The notes under the pieces are model-generated. The model was not told the DNA's origin, did not search any database, and worked only from the letters and a program-made list of their open reading frames with translations. 64,000 nucleotides of DNA from JBEKIK01 sp050013075 (lineage in GTDB: Bacteria; Planctomycetota; Planctomycetia; Pirellulales; Thermoguttaceae): NCBI GenBank assembly GCA_050013075.1, contig JBEKFZ010000011.1, positions 1 to 64,000 on the forward strand, written 5' to 3'. Both the position numbers and the translations under genes were made by a program. Below, in pieces: positions 36,174-45,842 of this stretch (its first letter is position 1; every line of letters starts with the position of its first letter).

Positions 36174-37442
36174 TTAATCTTTAAGTTTAAACAACTTCGC
36201 CAGCGCCTCGATCAGAGCGCGCGGCACGCCTCGGCTGGATTCGTCGCGGAGCGATTCCAGTGGCGGGTGCAGGAGCTTATTGACCAGGCGGTCGAATGAT
36301 TGTCGGATTTCGTCCCGGGCGCGATCGTCCAAATTCGGCAGTTTATTGAGCAGGCGCTTAAGTTCGTCTTCCATCGGCTTCCGCCATCCGCGGCGGAGTT
36401 GCTCGATCACCGGAGCGACCGCCCGGTGACGCCACTCGGTCATAAACAGAGCGGTTTCCTGATCGATGATCCGCATGGCATGGGGGAATTCCTTGTCGCG
36501 CAAGGCTTTATTCCGCAGGCACGCCTCTTGTAAATCATCGATCGAATACAGATAAACGTCGGGACGGGCGCCGATGGCCGGATCGAAATCCCTGGGCACG
36601 CCCAGATCGAGGATAAAAAGCGGCCGGCCGAATCGGGCACGCTCTATCCGTTGGAAATCGGCCAATCTAACGATCGGCTCGCCGGCCCCGGTGGTGCTCA
36701 CGATCAAATCGGCCGTGGCCAGGGCCTCGTGAAGCTGATCCCAGGCGATCGCGCGTCCGTGCCAATGGGGCGCCAGTTCGCTTGCCCGCTGGAAACTGCG
36801 ATTGATAATAGTGATCTGATGCGCTCCTTCCTCGCGCAGATAACGGAGCGTTTCCGCGGCCATTTCGCCTGCGCCGATTACGACCACGTGTTTATCGTCG
36901 AAGCGTTCGAAAATTTGCCTGCCGAAATCGGCCACGGCCACGCTCGGTATGCTTACCCGCCGCTGGTGTATGGCCGTTTCGCTTGCCACCCGCCGCGCTG
37001 CGTGCAACGCCGCTTGAAATACCGAATGCAACAACGGCCCGGTATTCTCCTGAAGCATGGCCGTCTGATATGCCTCCTTCACCTGGCCGAGTATTTGCGG
37101 TTCGCCCACCACCATGCTGTCCAGACTCGAAGCCACGGTGAACAAGTGCCGGACCGCCGCCTCGTCGGAGTGCAGATACAAGTGTTGAATAATCAATTTG
37201 GCGTCAAGCCCGTGAAAATCGGCCAAAAACGAGGCTGCCTGCTCCAGCGACGGCTCCACGTCCGCTTCGGAGGCCGAGTAAATTTCCACGCGGTTGCAGG
37301 TAGAAAGCAACACCGCCTCGGTCCGCGGGAACACTCGCCGCCAGCGGTCCAGGGCATCGGGGGTTTGCGCCGGGCTGAAAGCCAGTTTCTCCCGCAATTC
37401 GATCGCCGTATTGTGATGGCTGCAGCCGACGACCTGTAGCAT
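36174..37442 (-). CDS. hemA: Glutamyl-tRNA reductase
   Basis: 422 residues, first committed enzyme of C5 tetrapyrrole synthesis: reduces Glu-tRNA to glutamate-1-semialdehyde with NADPH. The catalytic Cys49 lies in LLSTCNRVEIYSA, VVGEPQILGQVKEAY is the second family signature, VVVIGAGEMAAETL binds NADPH, and a long C-terminal dimerisation helix follows. It lies downstream of a CcsA/HemX-like membrane gene on the same strand. Confidence 0.97.
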   Translation of the reverse strand: MLQVVGCSHHNTAIELREKLAFSPAQTPDALDRWRRVFPRTEAVLLSTCNRVEIYSASEADVEPSLEQAASFLADFHGLDAKLIIQHLYLHSDEAAVRHLFTVASSLDSMVVGEPQILGQVKEAYQTAMLQENTGPLLHSVFQAALHAARRVASETAIHQRRVSIPSVAVADFGRQIFERFDDKHVVVIGAGEMAAETLRYLREEGAHQITIINRSFQRASELAPHWHGRAIAWDQLHEALATADLIVSTTGAGEPIVRLADFQRIERARFGRPLFILDLGVPRDFDPAIGARPDVYLYSIDDLQEACLRNKALRDKEFPHAMRIIDQETALFMTEWRHRAVAPVIEQLRRGWRKPMEDELKRLLNKLPNLDDRARDEIRQSFDRLVNKLLHPPLESLRDESSRGVPRALIEALAKLFKLKD

Positions 37443-37490
37443 AATTGTTTTCAGTTTACGGTTTTCAGTTTACAGTTTTCGGCCTTAATC

Positions 37491-37510
37491 GCGAAACCGC
37501 AAGCGGTTTC
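37491..37510. repeat. AAACCGCAAGCGGTTT palindrome
   Basis: GCGAAACCGCAAGCGGTTTC between hemA and the CcsA-like gene, next to CAGTTTACGG-type direct repeats at 37448-37480. Confidence 0.75.
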
Positions 37511-37534
37511 CTGCATCCCTCTATAATTCATCCC

Positions 37535-38428
37535 TTATCCTTTTTCCAGTTTTTCCTGGCGTTCCCGCTCTTGCACGTTTGACTTTTCAATGTTTCGCCT
37601 TCCGCCGTGCCGCGTGTCGAGCGACAAGCCCATAACCAAGGCGGCCGCAAGGAAGACAAAGCTAATGAGGGTTAAATAAACGACTTTCCGGCCTTGTCTG
37701 GCAGGCTTGTACGCCAGGCTTACGACAACCGCCGCCGACAACCAGAAAAACATTATAATCGTGCTTAAGACCAGGGGATCGGATAAAGGAAGGCGGTCCT
37801 GTCCAGGCCGATGGTCGATGGAATTAAGGATCATGCCTCCTAGAACTCCGATTCCCAACATAATCAGGGCGATAATTATCGCGCGATGATTGGTCCGCTG
37901 GAGCCATTCCAAACTGGGCAGGCGCAGGCCTTGCCCCAGGGGGCGTTTTTGTTTCAATCGCCGCGTCTGCCAGAGATACATTAAACCCGCGGCCAGTCCA
38001 AGGAGCATCGACACCGCGGCCGCCACCAGCGAAGCGCCGTGGATCACCCCCCAAACCTTCGAAGCCGGTTCGCGGGGGAAAGGCGTCACGCCGGCAAAAA
38101 ATGCGGCTGTGGCAATAAGCCCCAACACAATAGGTAAAAGAAAAAGGCCGATTGAAGTCTGCGGATGGAAAAACAGCAGGTATAAATACACCGCCATCAG
38201 CGCCCATGCCGCAGCCAGACACCAATCCTGCCAACTGGAAAGCGGCACGCCCGTGGTGTTTACCGCCCGGTAATACAGATACACGGTATGGGCGAACAAC
38301 CCGGCCCCGGCCCAAGCAATCATGATCGCCCCGCGAATCCCGCTGCGAAACACCAGCCGCGAGACCTCCATCGCCAGCACGATCGCATAACTGGCAGCGA
38401 AACAAATTATGCCCACGCGGGATAGCAT
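37535..38428 (-). CDS. CcsA/HemX-like cytochrome c assembly membrane protein
   Basis: 297 residues with about eight hydrophobic segments. The SKVWGVIHGASLVAAAVSM block and the later histidine-containing loops fit the CcsA/CcmC/HemX family, which handles haem for cytochrome c maturation or controls glutamyl-tRNA reductase level. The position just upstream of hemA favours the HemX type. The C-terminal tail after the last helix is charged and cytoplasmic. Confidence 0.85.
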   Translation of the reverse strand: MLSRVGIICFAASYAIVLAMEVSRLVFRSGIRGAIMIAWAGAGLFAHTVYLYYRAVNTTGVPLSSWQDWCLAAAWALMAVYLYLLFFHPQTSIGLFLLPIVLGLIATAAFFAGVTPFPREPASKVWGVIHGASLVAAAVSMLLGLAAGLMYLWQTRRLKQKRPLGQGLRLPSLEWLQRTNHRAIIIALIMLGIGVLGGMILNSIDHRPGQDRLPLSDPLVLSTIIMFFWLSAAVVVSLAYKPARQGRKVVYLTLISFVFLAAALVMGLSLDTRHGGRRNIEKSNVQERERQEKLEKG

Positions 38429-38434
38429 GATTAA

Positions 38435-39493
38435 CTATTTCTCTAGCCCGTATTCCTCGATTTTTTTCCGCAGGGTGTTGCGGTTGATGCCCAGGCGGTC
38501 GGCGGCTTTGATTTGGACGTTGTTACACTCGGCCATGACTTGGGCGATCAGTTCACGCTCCACGCGATTGACGATCATGGCTTGGAGATTATCGGCTTGC
38601 GGGCCGCCGCTGGCTATGCCTTGCTCGATGAGTTCCGCGGCCAAAGCGGCCATGTCGGCCGTGCGAAGGCGTCCGATGCGCCGGGGTTTCTGGCCCAGTA
38701 GCGCCTCGGGCAGCAGATCGCCGGTCAATTCGTCGCCCGGGGCCAAGACCACCGCGCGTTCCACGTAGTTTTGCAGTTCGCGCACGTTGCCTGGCCAGTC
38801 GTAATTCACCATGGCTTCCATGGCCCTGGGTTCCACGTGAGGCACGTGCCGCAGGTTCCGCTCGTTATAAATTTTCAAAAAATGGCCGACCAGAAGCGGA
38901 ATGTCCTCGCGGCGCTCGCGCAGAGGCGGCAAATAAATCGTCACCACGTTGAGCCGGTAATAAAGATCCTCGCGGAACCGGCCGGCCTCGATCTCTTCCA
39001 TAAGATCGCGGTTGCTGGCGGCTATCACCCGCGTATCCACGCGGATGGTTTGCGTGTCGCCTACGCGCTCGAATTCATACTCCTGCAACACGCGGAGCAA
39101 TTTCACTTGCAGCTTGGGCGTGGTGGAGTTGATTTCGTCGAGAAAGACCGTGCCCGTATGAGCGGCCTCGAAGCGTCCGGTGCGATTGTCTATCGCCCCG
39201 GTAAAGGCCCCGCGAACGTGTCCGAAAAGTTCGCTCTCCAGAAGATTTTCCGCCAGAGCGCCGCAGTTTACCCGCACGAATGGGCCGCTGCCCCGCGGAC
39301 TGAGCCGATGGATGGCCTTGGCAATCAATTCCTTGCCCGTGCCCGTCTCGCCCAAAAGCAATACCGAGGCATTCGATTTGGCCACCTGCCGGGTAAGTTG
39401 ATACACCTTTTGCATGGCCGGCCCGGAGCCGATCAATCCCGGAATCGGCGGCCCCGAATCGCTGACATCAAATGACTGCAAAATACGGCTCAT
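38435..39493 (-). CDS. Sigma-54-dependent transcriptional activator lacking a receiver domain
   Basis: 352 residues: an AAA+ domain from about residue 20 (Walker A GETGTGKELIAKA, GAFTGA, Walker B GTVFLDEINS, then WPGNVRELQNYVERAV) and a Fis-type helix-turn-helix at the end (IKAADRLGINRNTLRKKI). No input domain precedes the AAA+ part, so activity is set by expression or by a partner protein. It ends 6 bp before the CcsA-like gene and starts the operon with hemA. The regulated promoter is unknown. Confidence 0.94.
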   Translation of the reverse strand: MSRILQSFDVSDSGPPIPGLIGSGPAMQKVYQLTRQVAKSNASVLLLGETGTGKELIAKAIHRLSPRGSGPFVRVNCGALAENLLESELFGHVRGAFTGAIDNRTGRFEAAHTGTVFLDEINSTTPKLQVKLLRVLQEYEFERVGDTQTIRVDTRVIAASNRDLMEEIEAGRFREDLYYRLNVVTIYLPPLRERREDIPLLVGHFLKIYNERNLRHVPHVEPRAMEAMVNYDWPGNVRELQNYVERAVVLAPGDELTGDLLPEALLGQKPRRIGRLRTADMAALAAELIEQGIASGGPQADNLQAMIVNRVERELIAQVMAECNNVQIKAADRLGINRNTLRKKIEEYGLEK

Positions 39494-39552
39494 ATTTATC
39501 GGTTATCAGTTTACAGTTATCAGTTTATAAAGACCGGCTAACAGCGGGCAGT

Positions 39553-39572
39553 GCGAAACCACAATCGGTTTC
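39553..39572. repeat. Degenerate AAACCNCAANCGGTTT palindrome
   Basis: GCGAAACCACAATCGGTTTC, a degenerate member of the short palindrome family, with CAGTTATCAGTTT-type direct repeats beside it at 39500-39530. Confidence 0.6.
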
Positions 39573-39605
39573 ATTCACTAACCACAAATCACTAACCACT
39601 AACCA

Positions 39606-41816
39606 CTATTTTCCCGCTTTCGTGGGCGCTTCCAGACAATCCAGAATCAGCCCCATGATTTTATGAGAGGTCGCGTCCTGATTCTTGCTCTCATTATATC
39701 GCTGATATTGCTTTTTAATTTCGTCGGTGGTTAAAAGAATGCCGTGGGCTTGTACGTTTTCGCGGAAAGCCGAAACGGCCGCCTGACGGATTTCCGGGGG
39801 TTGTGTAGTCCCGCCGGCCGTCTCGACCAAAACTCGTTGCGCTTCCGGCGAGTTGATCGTCGCCAGCACCGCGATTGCTTTTCGACTCAGCGAAGGGGTA
39901 TTCAGAGCCATTAATACGGCTTTTTCCGCTTGGTGCATATCGAACAATTTGCCCGGGGCGCGCCCCAATTCGGCGAGCATGTCCAAGGCATCGCCCGCCT
40001 GGCGCTGGCGCTGCTCGAAAGTGACGAACTCTTCCGGCTTAAGTCCGGCCAATTGCTCCAACTGCCAGGCGACCGAAGCATCCTCGTGCGCCCGTGGAAA
40101 TGCCTTGGCCAAAGGATCGTTCTCAGCCGCATGTTCCGCGCGATCAAAAAAACCCTCTCGGGCAATCAATCCCACGCGCAAATCCGCGCTGCGCTGGTCG
40201 TGGCGTAGCTGCTGCAACAAGAGATTTATCGGCGGCCGATCGATGCCCGCATCAATCATCGCCAGTTCATAATCCGGCGATGAAACCGCCATTTGCATCG
40301 CCTCGCGGCCGTTTACGGCCGTATCGGTTTGCAGACCGGCGGCAGACAACGCCGGGACAATTTTTCGCAGATCTTCCACATTCGCACCGGCCAACAAAGC
40401 GCGGCGCATGCCCGAGGACGACGCAAAAAAATCCAGTGTTTGCAATACGTAACTCGAACCCGCAAAGGGCCGTTGAGGCTTAAGCGCCACAATCGCCCGT
40501 GCCGCGGCGATGCGCAATCGCCGGTCCGGATTCTGCAGGGCCAAGGCCAATGCGCCTGGCTTGGGACCTCTGTAGAGCAGTTCTTCCGCCTTGCCGATTT
40601 GCCCCAAAATTTGTGCCGCAGCCGTCGCCGCCGCAGGATGTCCATTGGCCATCGCGTAAGCCAGAGCCCTATCAGTTGCCTTGGCGCCCAACTTTTTTGT
40701 CTCAATCACTGCTGTAATGTTCTCTTCAAGAGACTTTGAAAGACCGTTTTGATATGCCGCCGCCTCGAGCATGGTGGCTATATACAAATGCGCCGCTGCG
40801 GCGTCATCCGGGGCAATGTCGAAAGCATACCGGGCAAGCCGGGCAGCCAAGGCCCTGGCGGCGTCATCGGCCGGTATTCGCCTAGCCGCGCACTGCCGCC
40901 GAGATTCGTCCCAATGCCACACCTCGACTTTGCCTTCCACTATGCCGGGCATCATCTGCCGGTGATTGAAGTATTTTTGGGCATTCTCCGTCAACAAACG
41001 AACCGCTTGATCCTTTGTCGGTAATGCCCCGCTCAATTCCCGCAAAGCTGCGCCGGCGGCGGCGCGCACCCCCGCATCGTTTTTTTCCGAGAAATACGGC
41101 TGAAATAAAAACAATTGCAGGGCGGGGGCCTTCAATTCGCCCAATACCGCAATGGCTTGCTCCTTTAGTTTCGGATCGGCTTGCTCCAAGATCTCCAACA
41201 ACGGATCCACGGCCTGGCGACCCATTGCCGCCAATGCGGTGCGAATCGCCGCGTGCTGGGCGGCCCGAGCCGGATCGGCCAACGCCTCGATCATCGCCGA
41301 CACGGCCGCGTCTCGGCCATCCATTAGTCCCGAAAACGCCGCCTTGCGATTTTCGGCCGACGGATCTTGAAGTTGTTTAATCAATTTGGCCACGCGCTGG
41401 GGATTCTGTAATTCGGTGTTTTGGGCCGCCAAAACCGCGTCGGCCAACTGCTGTGATTGCGGATGCAGATCTAAGCGGGCGCCAAGTTGCACGAACGTTG
41501 CCGAACCAAATTCGTCGGCCAATTTCGCCAATGCCGGAGCGTCGAGTTTGGCCTCGATTACCTTTTGCAGAAACTTTTTAGCCAGGTCGGGCCGCTTTAG
41601 ATCGGATAGAATTTTTGCCGCCCGAATACATTCGCTCGGCGTGCCGGGCTTTGTCGCCAATATCGCCGCCACGGCCGAATCTTCCGGCACGGCCGGTTCT
41701 TCGAAATCGGTTTTCTCGGATTTAGATTTCGGCTCCTGGGCCCATGAACAATTGGCCGACGCGGTGAAAAGCAAAGCCCCAATCAACCAATGTGGAATTT
41801 GCCATTTTCCATTCAT
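39606..41816 (-). CDS. Exported HEAT-repeat protein with an embedded receiver-like segment
   Basis: 736 residues. A signal peptide (1-26, ending ANCSWAQ) directs it out of the cytoplasm. Residues 60-460 and 600-700 are HEAT-like helical repeats such as AIVALKPQRPFAG and AIAVLATINSPEAQRVLVE. Residues 470-560 read like a CheY fold: NVEDLRKIVPALSAAGLQTD, AVNGREAMQMAVSSPDYEL, AMIDAGID with an Asp at the phosphoacceptor position. The usual DD pair at strand one is absent. An extracytoplasmic receiver cannot be phosphorylated in the normal way, so a binding role is more likely. Confidence 0.82.
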   Translation of the reverse strand: MNGKWQIPHWLIGALLFTASANCSWAQEPKSKSEKTDFEEPAVPEDSAVAAILATKPGTPSECIRAAKILSDLKRPDLAKKFLQKVIEAKLDAPALAKLADEFGSATFVQLGARLDLHPQSQQLADAVLAAQNTELQNPQRVAKLIKQLQDPSAENRKAAFSGLMDGRDAAVSAMIEALADPARAAQHAAIRTALAAMGRQAVDPLLEILEQADPKLKEQAIAVLGELKAPALQLFLFQPYFSEKNDAGVRAAAGAALRELSGALPTKDQAVRLLTENAQKYFNHRQMMPGIVEGKVEVWHWDESRRQCAARRIPADDAARALAARLARYAFDIAPDDAAAAHLYIATMLEAAAYQNGLSKSLEENITAVIETKKLGAKATDRALAYAMANGHPAAATAAAQILGQIGKAEELLYRGPKPGALALALQNPDRRLRIAAARAIVALKPQRPFAGSSYVLQTLDFFASSSGMRRALLAGANVEDLRKIVPALSAAGLQTDTAVNGREAMQMAVSSPDYELAMIDAGIDRPPINLLLQQLRHDQRSADLRVGLIAREGFFDRAEHAAENDPLAKAFPRAHEDASVAWQLEQLAGLKPEEFVTFEQRQRQAGDALDMLAELGRAPGKLFDMHQAEKAVLMALNTPSLSRKAIAVLATINSPEAQRVLVETAGGTTQPPEIRQAAVSAFRENVQAHGILLTTDEIKKQYQRYNESKNQDATSHKIMGLILDCLEAPTKAGK

Positions 41817-41843
41817 GCTTTTTCACCTTCGTGCGTTCTTGCT

Positions 41844-43226
41844 TTATTCCATCCCAAGGCGTTTTTTCCATTGCCGAACTTGCTCTCCGACATGTTCCGG
41901 GTTCGTCGAACCGTAGCTTGCCATTGCCGCAACGGCCTTTTCCGCGCCCAGAACGTCGAATACGCTTTTATCCAGCGTGGGATCGGCCGCTTGAAATTCG
42001 CCGAGCGGCAAGCCCGAAAGGCTCATCCCGCGCTCCATGGCCCGGCCGACCAGCCCGCCCACCAACTCGTGTGCCGTGCGCTGGGCAGTGCCGCGGCGAA
42101 TCAAATATTCCATCAGCGCCGTGGCGTCAAGATAACCCTGATCCAAATGTTCATCTATTGTTGCCCGGTTCAATTCCACCCCTTCAATTAGCGGTGCGGC
42201 GAGCGACAATGAAGCATGGACCGTATCAAAGGCGTCGAACAGCGGGGGCTTGTCTTCCTGCAAATCGCGATTGTAGGCCAAGGGCAAACCCTTTATCAGC
42301 ACCAATAGCGTCTGCAAATCGCCCACCACCCGGGCGGTTTTTCCACGGATCAACTCCAAAACGTCCGGATTGATCTTCTGCGGCATGATCGACGAGCCGG
42401 TGCAAAACGCCTGCGGCAGTTTCAAAATACTGAATTCCACCGTGGACCAAATTATCCATTCTTCCGCCCAAGCGCTCAGATGCTCGGCTATCAAAGCCAA
42501 CGCAAACACGAATTCCAAGACAAAATCGCGATCGCTCGAGGCATCCAGACTATTGGCGGCCACGGTGTCGAAACCCAACAGCCGGGCGACCTCTTGGCGA
42601 TCGATCGTCAAGCTTGTGCCCGCCAGGGCGGCAGTGCCCAAGGTAAGAACGTTTGTCCGTTTTCGGCTGTCCATCAACCGCCAGCGATCGCGCTCGAATT
42701 TTTCGCAATACGCCAGCCAATAATGCGCGGCCAGAACCGGCTGCGCTCGGCGCAAGTGGGTATAGCCCGGCAGAATCACGCCCGCATCCTGATCGCACCG
42801 CCCCACCAGCGCCCGTTGGACTTCGATAAGACCGTGGTCAATCTGCCCGATCGCCTCCCGCACCCAAAGCCGCAAGTCGGTCGAGATCTGATCGTTTCGG
42901 CTCCGTGCGGTATGCAGTTTTCGGCCCACATCGCCAAGGCGGTCGATTAATGCACGCTCGATGTGCATGTGGATGTCTTCCAGTTCGCTGTGGAAGGGAA
43001 ATTTTTCCTGCTCAATTTCCGTGCGAATCTGCTCCAAGGCCTGCCTAATTTTTTGGCACTCATCGGCCGTGATGAGACCGACTTTGGCAAGCATTTGTGC
43101 GTGTGCAATCGAACCGGAAATATCGTGCGCGTACAGACGGCGGTCAAAGCTCACGCTTTCGGTGAACTTCTCGACCCGGCGGTCCGTGGCCTCGGTAAAA
43201 ACTCCACTCCATGCCTTTTCAGCCAC
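41844..43226 (-). CDS. argH: Argininosuccinate lyase
   Basis: 460 residues, last step of arginine synthesis: cleaves argininosuccinate to arginine and fumarate. Family blocks are AEKAWSGVFTEATDRRVEKF, ARSRNDQISTDLRLW, HLRRAQPVLAAHYWLAY and the superfamily signature GSSIMPQKINPDVLELI with the catalytic Ser loop. Full length. No other arg genes are near. Confidence 0.97.
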   Translation of the reverse strand: MAEKAWSGVFTEATDRRVEKFTESVSFDRRLYAHDISGSIAHAQMLAKVGLITADECQKIRQALEQIRTEIEQEKFPFHSELEDIHMHIERALIDRLGDVGRKLHTARSRNDQISTDLRLWVREAIGQIDHGLIEVQRALVGRCDQDAGVILPGYTHLRRAQPVLAAHYWLAYCEKFERDRWRLMDSRKRTNVLTLGTAALAGTSLTIDRQEVARLLGFDTVAANSLDASSDRDFVLEFVFALALIAEHLSAWAEEWIIWSTVEFSILKLPQAFCTGSSIMPQKINPDVLELIRGKTARVVGDLQTLLVLIKGLPLAYNRDLQEDKPPLFDAFDTVHASLSLAAPLIEGVELNRATIDEHLDQGYLDATALMEYLIRRGTAQRTAHELVGGLVGRAMERGMSLSGLPLGEFQAADPTLDKSVFDVLGAEKAVAAMASYGSTNPEHVGEQVRQWKKRLGME

Positions 43227-43430
43227 TATTATTTTTCCATGTAATAAGTATTATCAATTTGCAAAATTCTCAACGCATTTACTCTAAATAACTTAGGTCA
43301 TCCTGTCAACGAGAGCCTAAATAGACTTTAGGCTGTAGGCTTTAGGCTGTAGACTGTAGTTTAGTGAAAAGTCGAGAGTGCGTTATTCCAAGCCGGTCTA
43401 ATCATCGGGGTTGCCTTTTCGCCTTCCGCC

Positions 43431-43871
43431 TTATCGTTGGGCAGGTTTCGCAGTCTCATCCAGATGATCTTTTATCCATCTTTCCAATTCTACCCAATCT
43501 ATTGGGGGGATTTTTGACCGATCCGGCCGGAGTTTGGCTGCCTCTTTTATATACACGTGCACAATCTTGTCGGCCGGCTTATCAGTATTCCAGTGCAGCA
43601 AGATGCGAATGCACCGCCTTAACGAGCCGGGCACGTCCAGTTCGTTGACGCACATCAGAGCCACGTCCCACCATCCCAACTGCCGGGCGGCCAGGGCTGG
43701 AAATTCGGCGTCCAAATCCCGGGTGGTCGAAAAAATCGCGCTGGCCACGTCATCCGCCTGAATGCCGTTCTGACGAATCATCAGCGCCAAAAGCTCCCGA
43801 GCGGCCTTTAAAATCGACTCCGACGCATTTTCCTCGCACGTCGTAGCCCCGCGAACGCCTAGACATGGCAT
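43431..43871 (-). CDS. aroH: Monofunctional chorismate mutase, AroH type
   Basis: 146 residues. It converts chorismate to prephenate for Phe and Tyr synthesis. The trimeric AroH fold is recognised by VRGATTCEEN, IFSTTRDLDAEFPALAARQ and VNELDVPGSLRRCIRILLHW. Arg7, Cys74, Glu77, Arg89 and Tyr107 line up with the active-site residues of Bacillus subtilis AroH shifted by at most one position. Confidence 0.93.
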   Translation of the reverse strand: MPCLGVRGATTCEENASESILKAARELLALMIRQNGIQADDVASAIFSTTRDLDAEFPALAARQLGWWDVALMCVNELDVPGSLRRCIRILLHWNTDKPADKIVHVYIKEAAKLRPDRSKIPPIDWVELERWIKDHLDETAKPAQR

Positions 43872-43978
43872 GATTGGCTCCTAGTAAGTAACGGAGATAA
43901 AAAACCGGCAATGTTTATAAGCCTATTTTAATGTCCTTTCTCTATTTAGGAGAGGGCGGGGTGAGGTTTTTTTTATTT

Positions 43979-44140
43979 ATGCGTTTAATCAATCAACAGT
44001 TTGGGACATACTCGAAAAGTAAATTTATCGAAAAAATCATAAATAATCCAGTGCGGCAGCAGGGCCAAATTAATGTACTTGACACCACAGGAAAAAAGTT
44101 TAGGCTTATTTTATTCCCCGAACATCTGTTCAGTATTTGA
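43979..44140 (+). pseudogene. Possible decayed DUF4258-like gene
   Basis: A 53-codon frame containing FIEKIINNPVRQQGQI and then DTTGKKFRLILFPE. The pattern (IE.I..NP...., GK..R..L.E) resembles the protein encoded at 8290-8529, but the middle is shortened and the C-terminal NAFFDRGF is missing. No DUF2283-type partner is adjacent. The upstream part of the frame lies in a GAGAGGGCGGGGTGAGG repeat. Confidence 0.4.
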
Positions 44141-44178
44141 CCCGGGGACATAAGCACTATCAGAAAGGAGTGTGTGCC

Positions 44179-44580
44179 ATGAAGTGTTCGCTTTTTATTA
44201 TGATTTTGGTTGTTACTGCTTTTACTCATGCCCAAGCGCAAGATGAAACCGCGCCTGCCACGCCCGCGGCAAAAGAACGGTCGATTGTCGTCCCACAAGA
44301 TGATAAGCCATTCTCCGTGACAAAAACCGAGATTGTGCGATTGACGGGCAAAGGGATTGCAGGCGCAAAGATCACGGCCAAGGTCGACGGTCCGGCAAAG
44401 ATTATATATGCGAACCTTATTTCGGAACGGACAAATGGTTCGCCAGTTTTAGGGCCGGGAAACAAGGAATTCGAGATCAAGCCGACCGGCAAAGGCAAGG
44501 TGACTGTGGCTATCACCTCAACCGGGCCTCAAGCTGACGCTAAGCCGGTGGTAACTAAGTACGAGTTCGATGTGAAGTAA
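44179..44580 (+). CDS. Small secreted protein of unknown function
   Basis: 133 residues behind AAAGGAG. A signal peptide (1-19, ending AFTHAQAQ) is followed by a Lys/Thr/Gly-rich beta-sandwich-like sequence: FSVTKTEIVRLTGKGIAGAK, GPGNKEFEIKPTGKGKVTVA and a final VVTKYEFDVK. The strand pattern is like an Ig-type domain, but no family is recognised. It stands alone. Confidence 0.75.
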   Translation: MKCSLFIMILVVTAFTHAQAQDETAPATPAAKERSIVVPQDDKPFSVTKTEIVRLTGKGIAGAKITAKVDGPAKIIYANLISERTNGSPVLGPGNKEFEIKPTGKGKVTVAITSTGPQADAKPVVTKYEFDVK

Positions 44581-44787
44581 GGCCGGATAAGCGATACGCA
44601 GCACTAAAACACCTCCCTGGGGTCAATTGTTCCTTCGGGGTATAATTTGGCCGAAGCTCGGATTGCCAAAAATCAGGCCAACGTCAATTGCATGGAAAAA
44701 TAAGCCGCCTTGTGGATTGCATTAAATTTACGTCAATCCACTAAGCGGCTTGTGGATGCGTGCATCTTAATCGCACAAGATCTGGCA

Positions 44788-45276
44788 TCACTCTTTCGTT
44801 TTGATCTCGATTTTTTTCGCCGCGGCGGCGGGGGTCTTTTGCAGCGTTAGCGTCAATACGCCGTTGGCATACTGGGCGTCGACGTGCTCGGAATCGACTC
44901 CCTCGGGCAGCGGAATCACGCGGCGGAACGATCCGTAGCGGGCTTCGTTGTGATAAAAGCCTTTATCCTTTTTCTCGGTCGATTCCTTTTTCTCGCCGCT
45001 TACGACCAGTTGATTGCCGGTTACCGTGACATCTAATTCCTTGGGATCGATGCCCGGTATTTCCGCCCGAACTGTTACTTCCTTGTCCGACTCGGCCACA
45101 TCAACCGCGGGCCACCATTTTTCTCCGCCCATGAACGCCGGCCAATCGAGCATACCGAACGGCTCGCGGATGAATGAATCGAACAGCCGATCCATCTCAT
45201 TGCGCAACGTAGCCAGCGGCGTGGATTCTGACGGTGCGCCGCCGTGCAGTTTGTTTCTCCAAGGTATAAGACTCAT
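44788..45276 (-). CDS. Hsp20-family small heat-shock protein
   Basis: 162 residues. The alpha-crystallin domain runs from about 55 to 145 (WWPAVDVAESDKEVTVRAEI, PGIDPKELDVTVTGNQLVV, YGSFRRVIPLPEGVD, ANGVLTLTLQK), followed by a Lys-rich tail with the IEIK motif. An ATP-independent holdase that keeps unfolded proteins soluble in stress. Confidence 0.95.
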   Translation of the reverse strand: MSLIPWRNKLHGGAPSESTPLATLRNEMDRLFDSFIREPFGMLDWPAFMGGEKWWPAVDVAESDKEVTVRAEIPGIDPKELDVTVTGNQLVVSGEKKESTEKKDKGFYHNEARYGSFRRVIPLPEGVDSEHVDAQYANGVLTLTLQKTPAAAAKKIEIKTKE

Positions 45277-45842
45277 GATATGTTCCTCCTTATCGGTTAT
45301 CAGTTTTCAGTTATCGGTTTTCAGTTGGCACTCGGTTATCGACGTTCAGCAGACAGCTCCACACTACAAGCCATGTCTGCTGTCCGCTTAATTATATCCT
45401 TAACCGCAAAGACCGTGCCGAAAATGCTATAGACCGACATTAGATGTTGTCAAATAAGAAGTTACGGCCAAATAACGTTCCAGTATTTTGATCTTTTAGC
45501 CTGTCAGATTGGCAGGCGTTTAGAAATGTTTTTTTTAAAAAAGTCAAGCCAGATCACTTCGATCTTGTTTTGCTAATCTCTTTCACGGCAATAACTTAAA
45601 GCATTTTTCTCGATCCCCAGGGGGCCAGTTGTAGACTCAGTGGCTAAAAGCTATATTAAACAGTTTGGGTTGCTTTAGGGCCAGGTGATTGACTATTGTA
45701 ATCAGAACTAGTATTAGGGGTTAAAAAACGTGGAGACATACCGGTTCTTGCTTTTGTACCCGATGTAGCCCCGGGTACGGGCGGACACTAACACTATCGC
45801 CGCGTTGCCCTGCCTAGTCAACTTTCACATATTAAAACTCAA
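45277..45842. other. Intergenic region without recognised genes
   Basis: 566 bp. It starts with degenerate direct repeats of TTATCAGTTTTCAG (45293-45330). The rest is non-coding by eye and presumably carries the promoters for divergent hsp20 and the lipid gene cluster. No operator or RNA element can be named. Confidence 0.5.
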
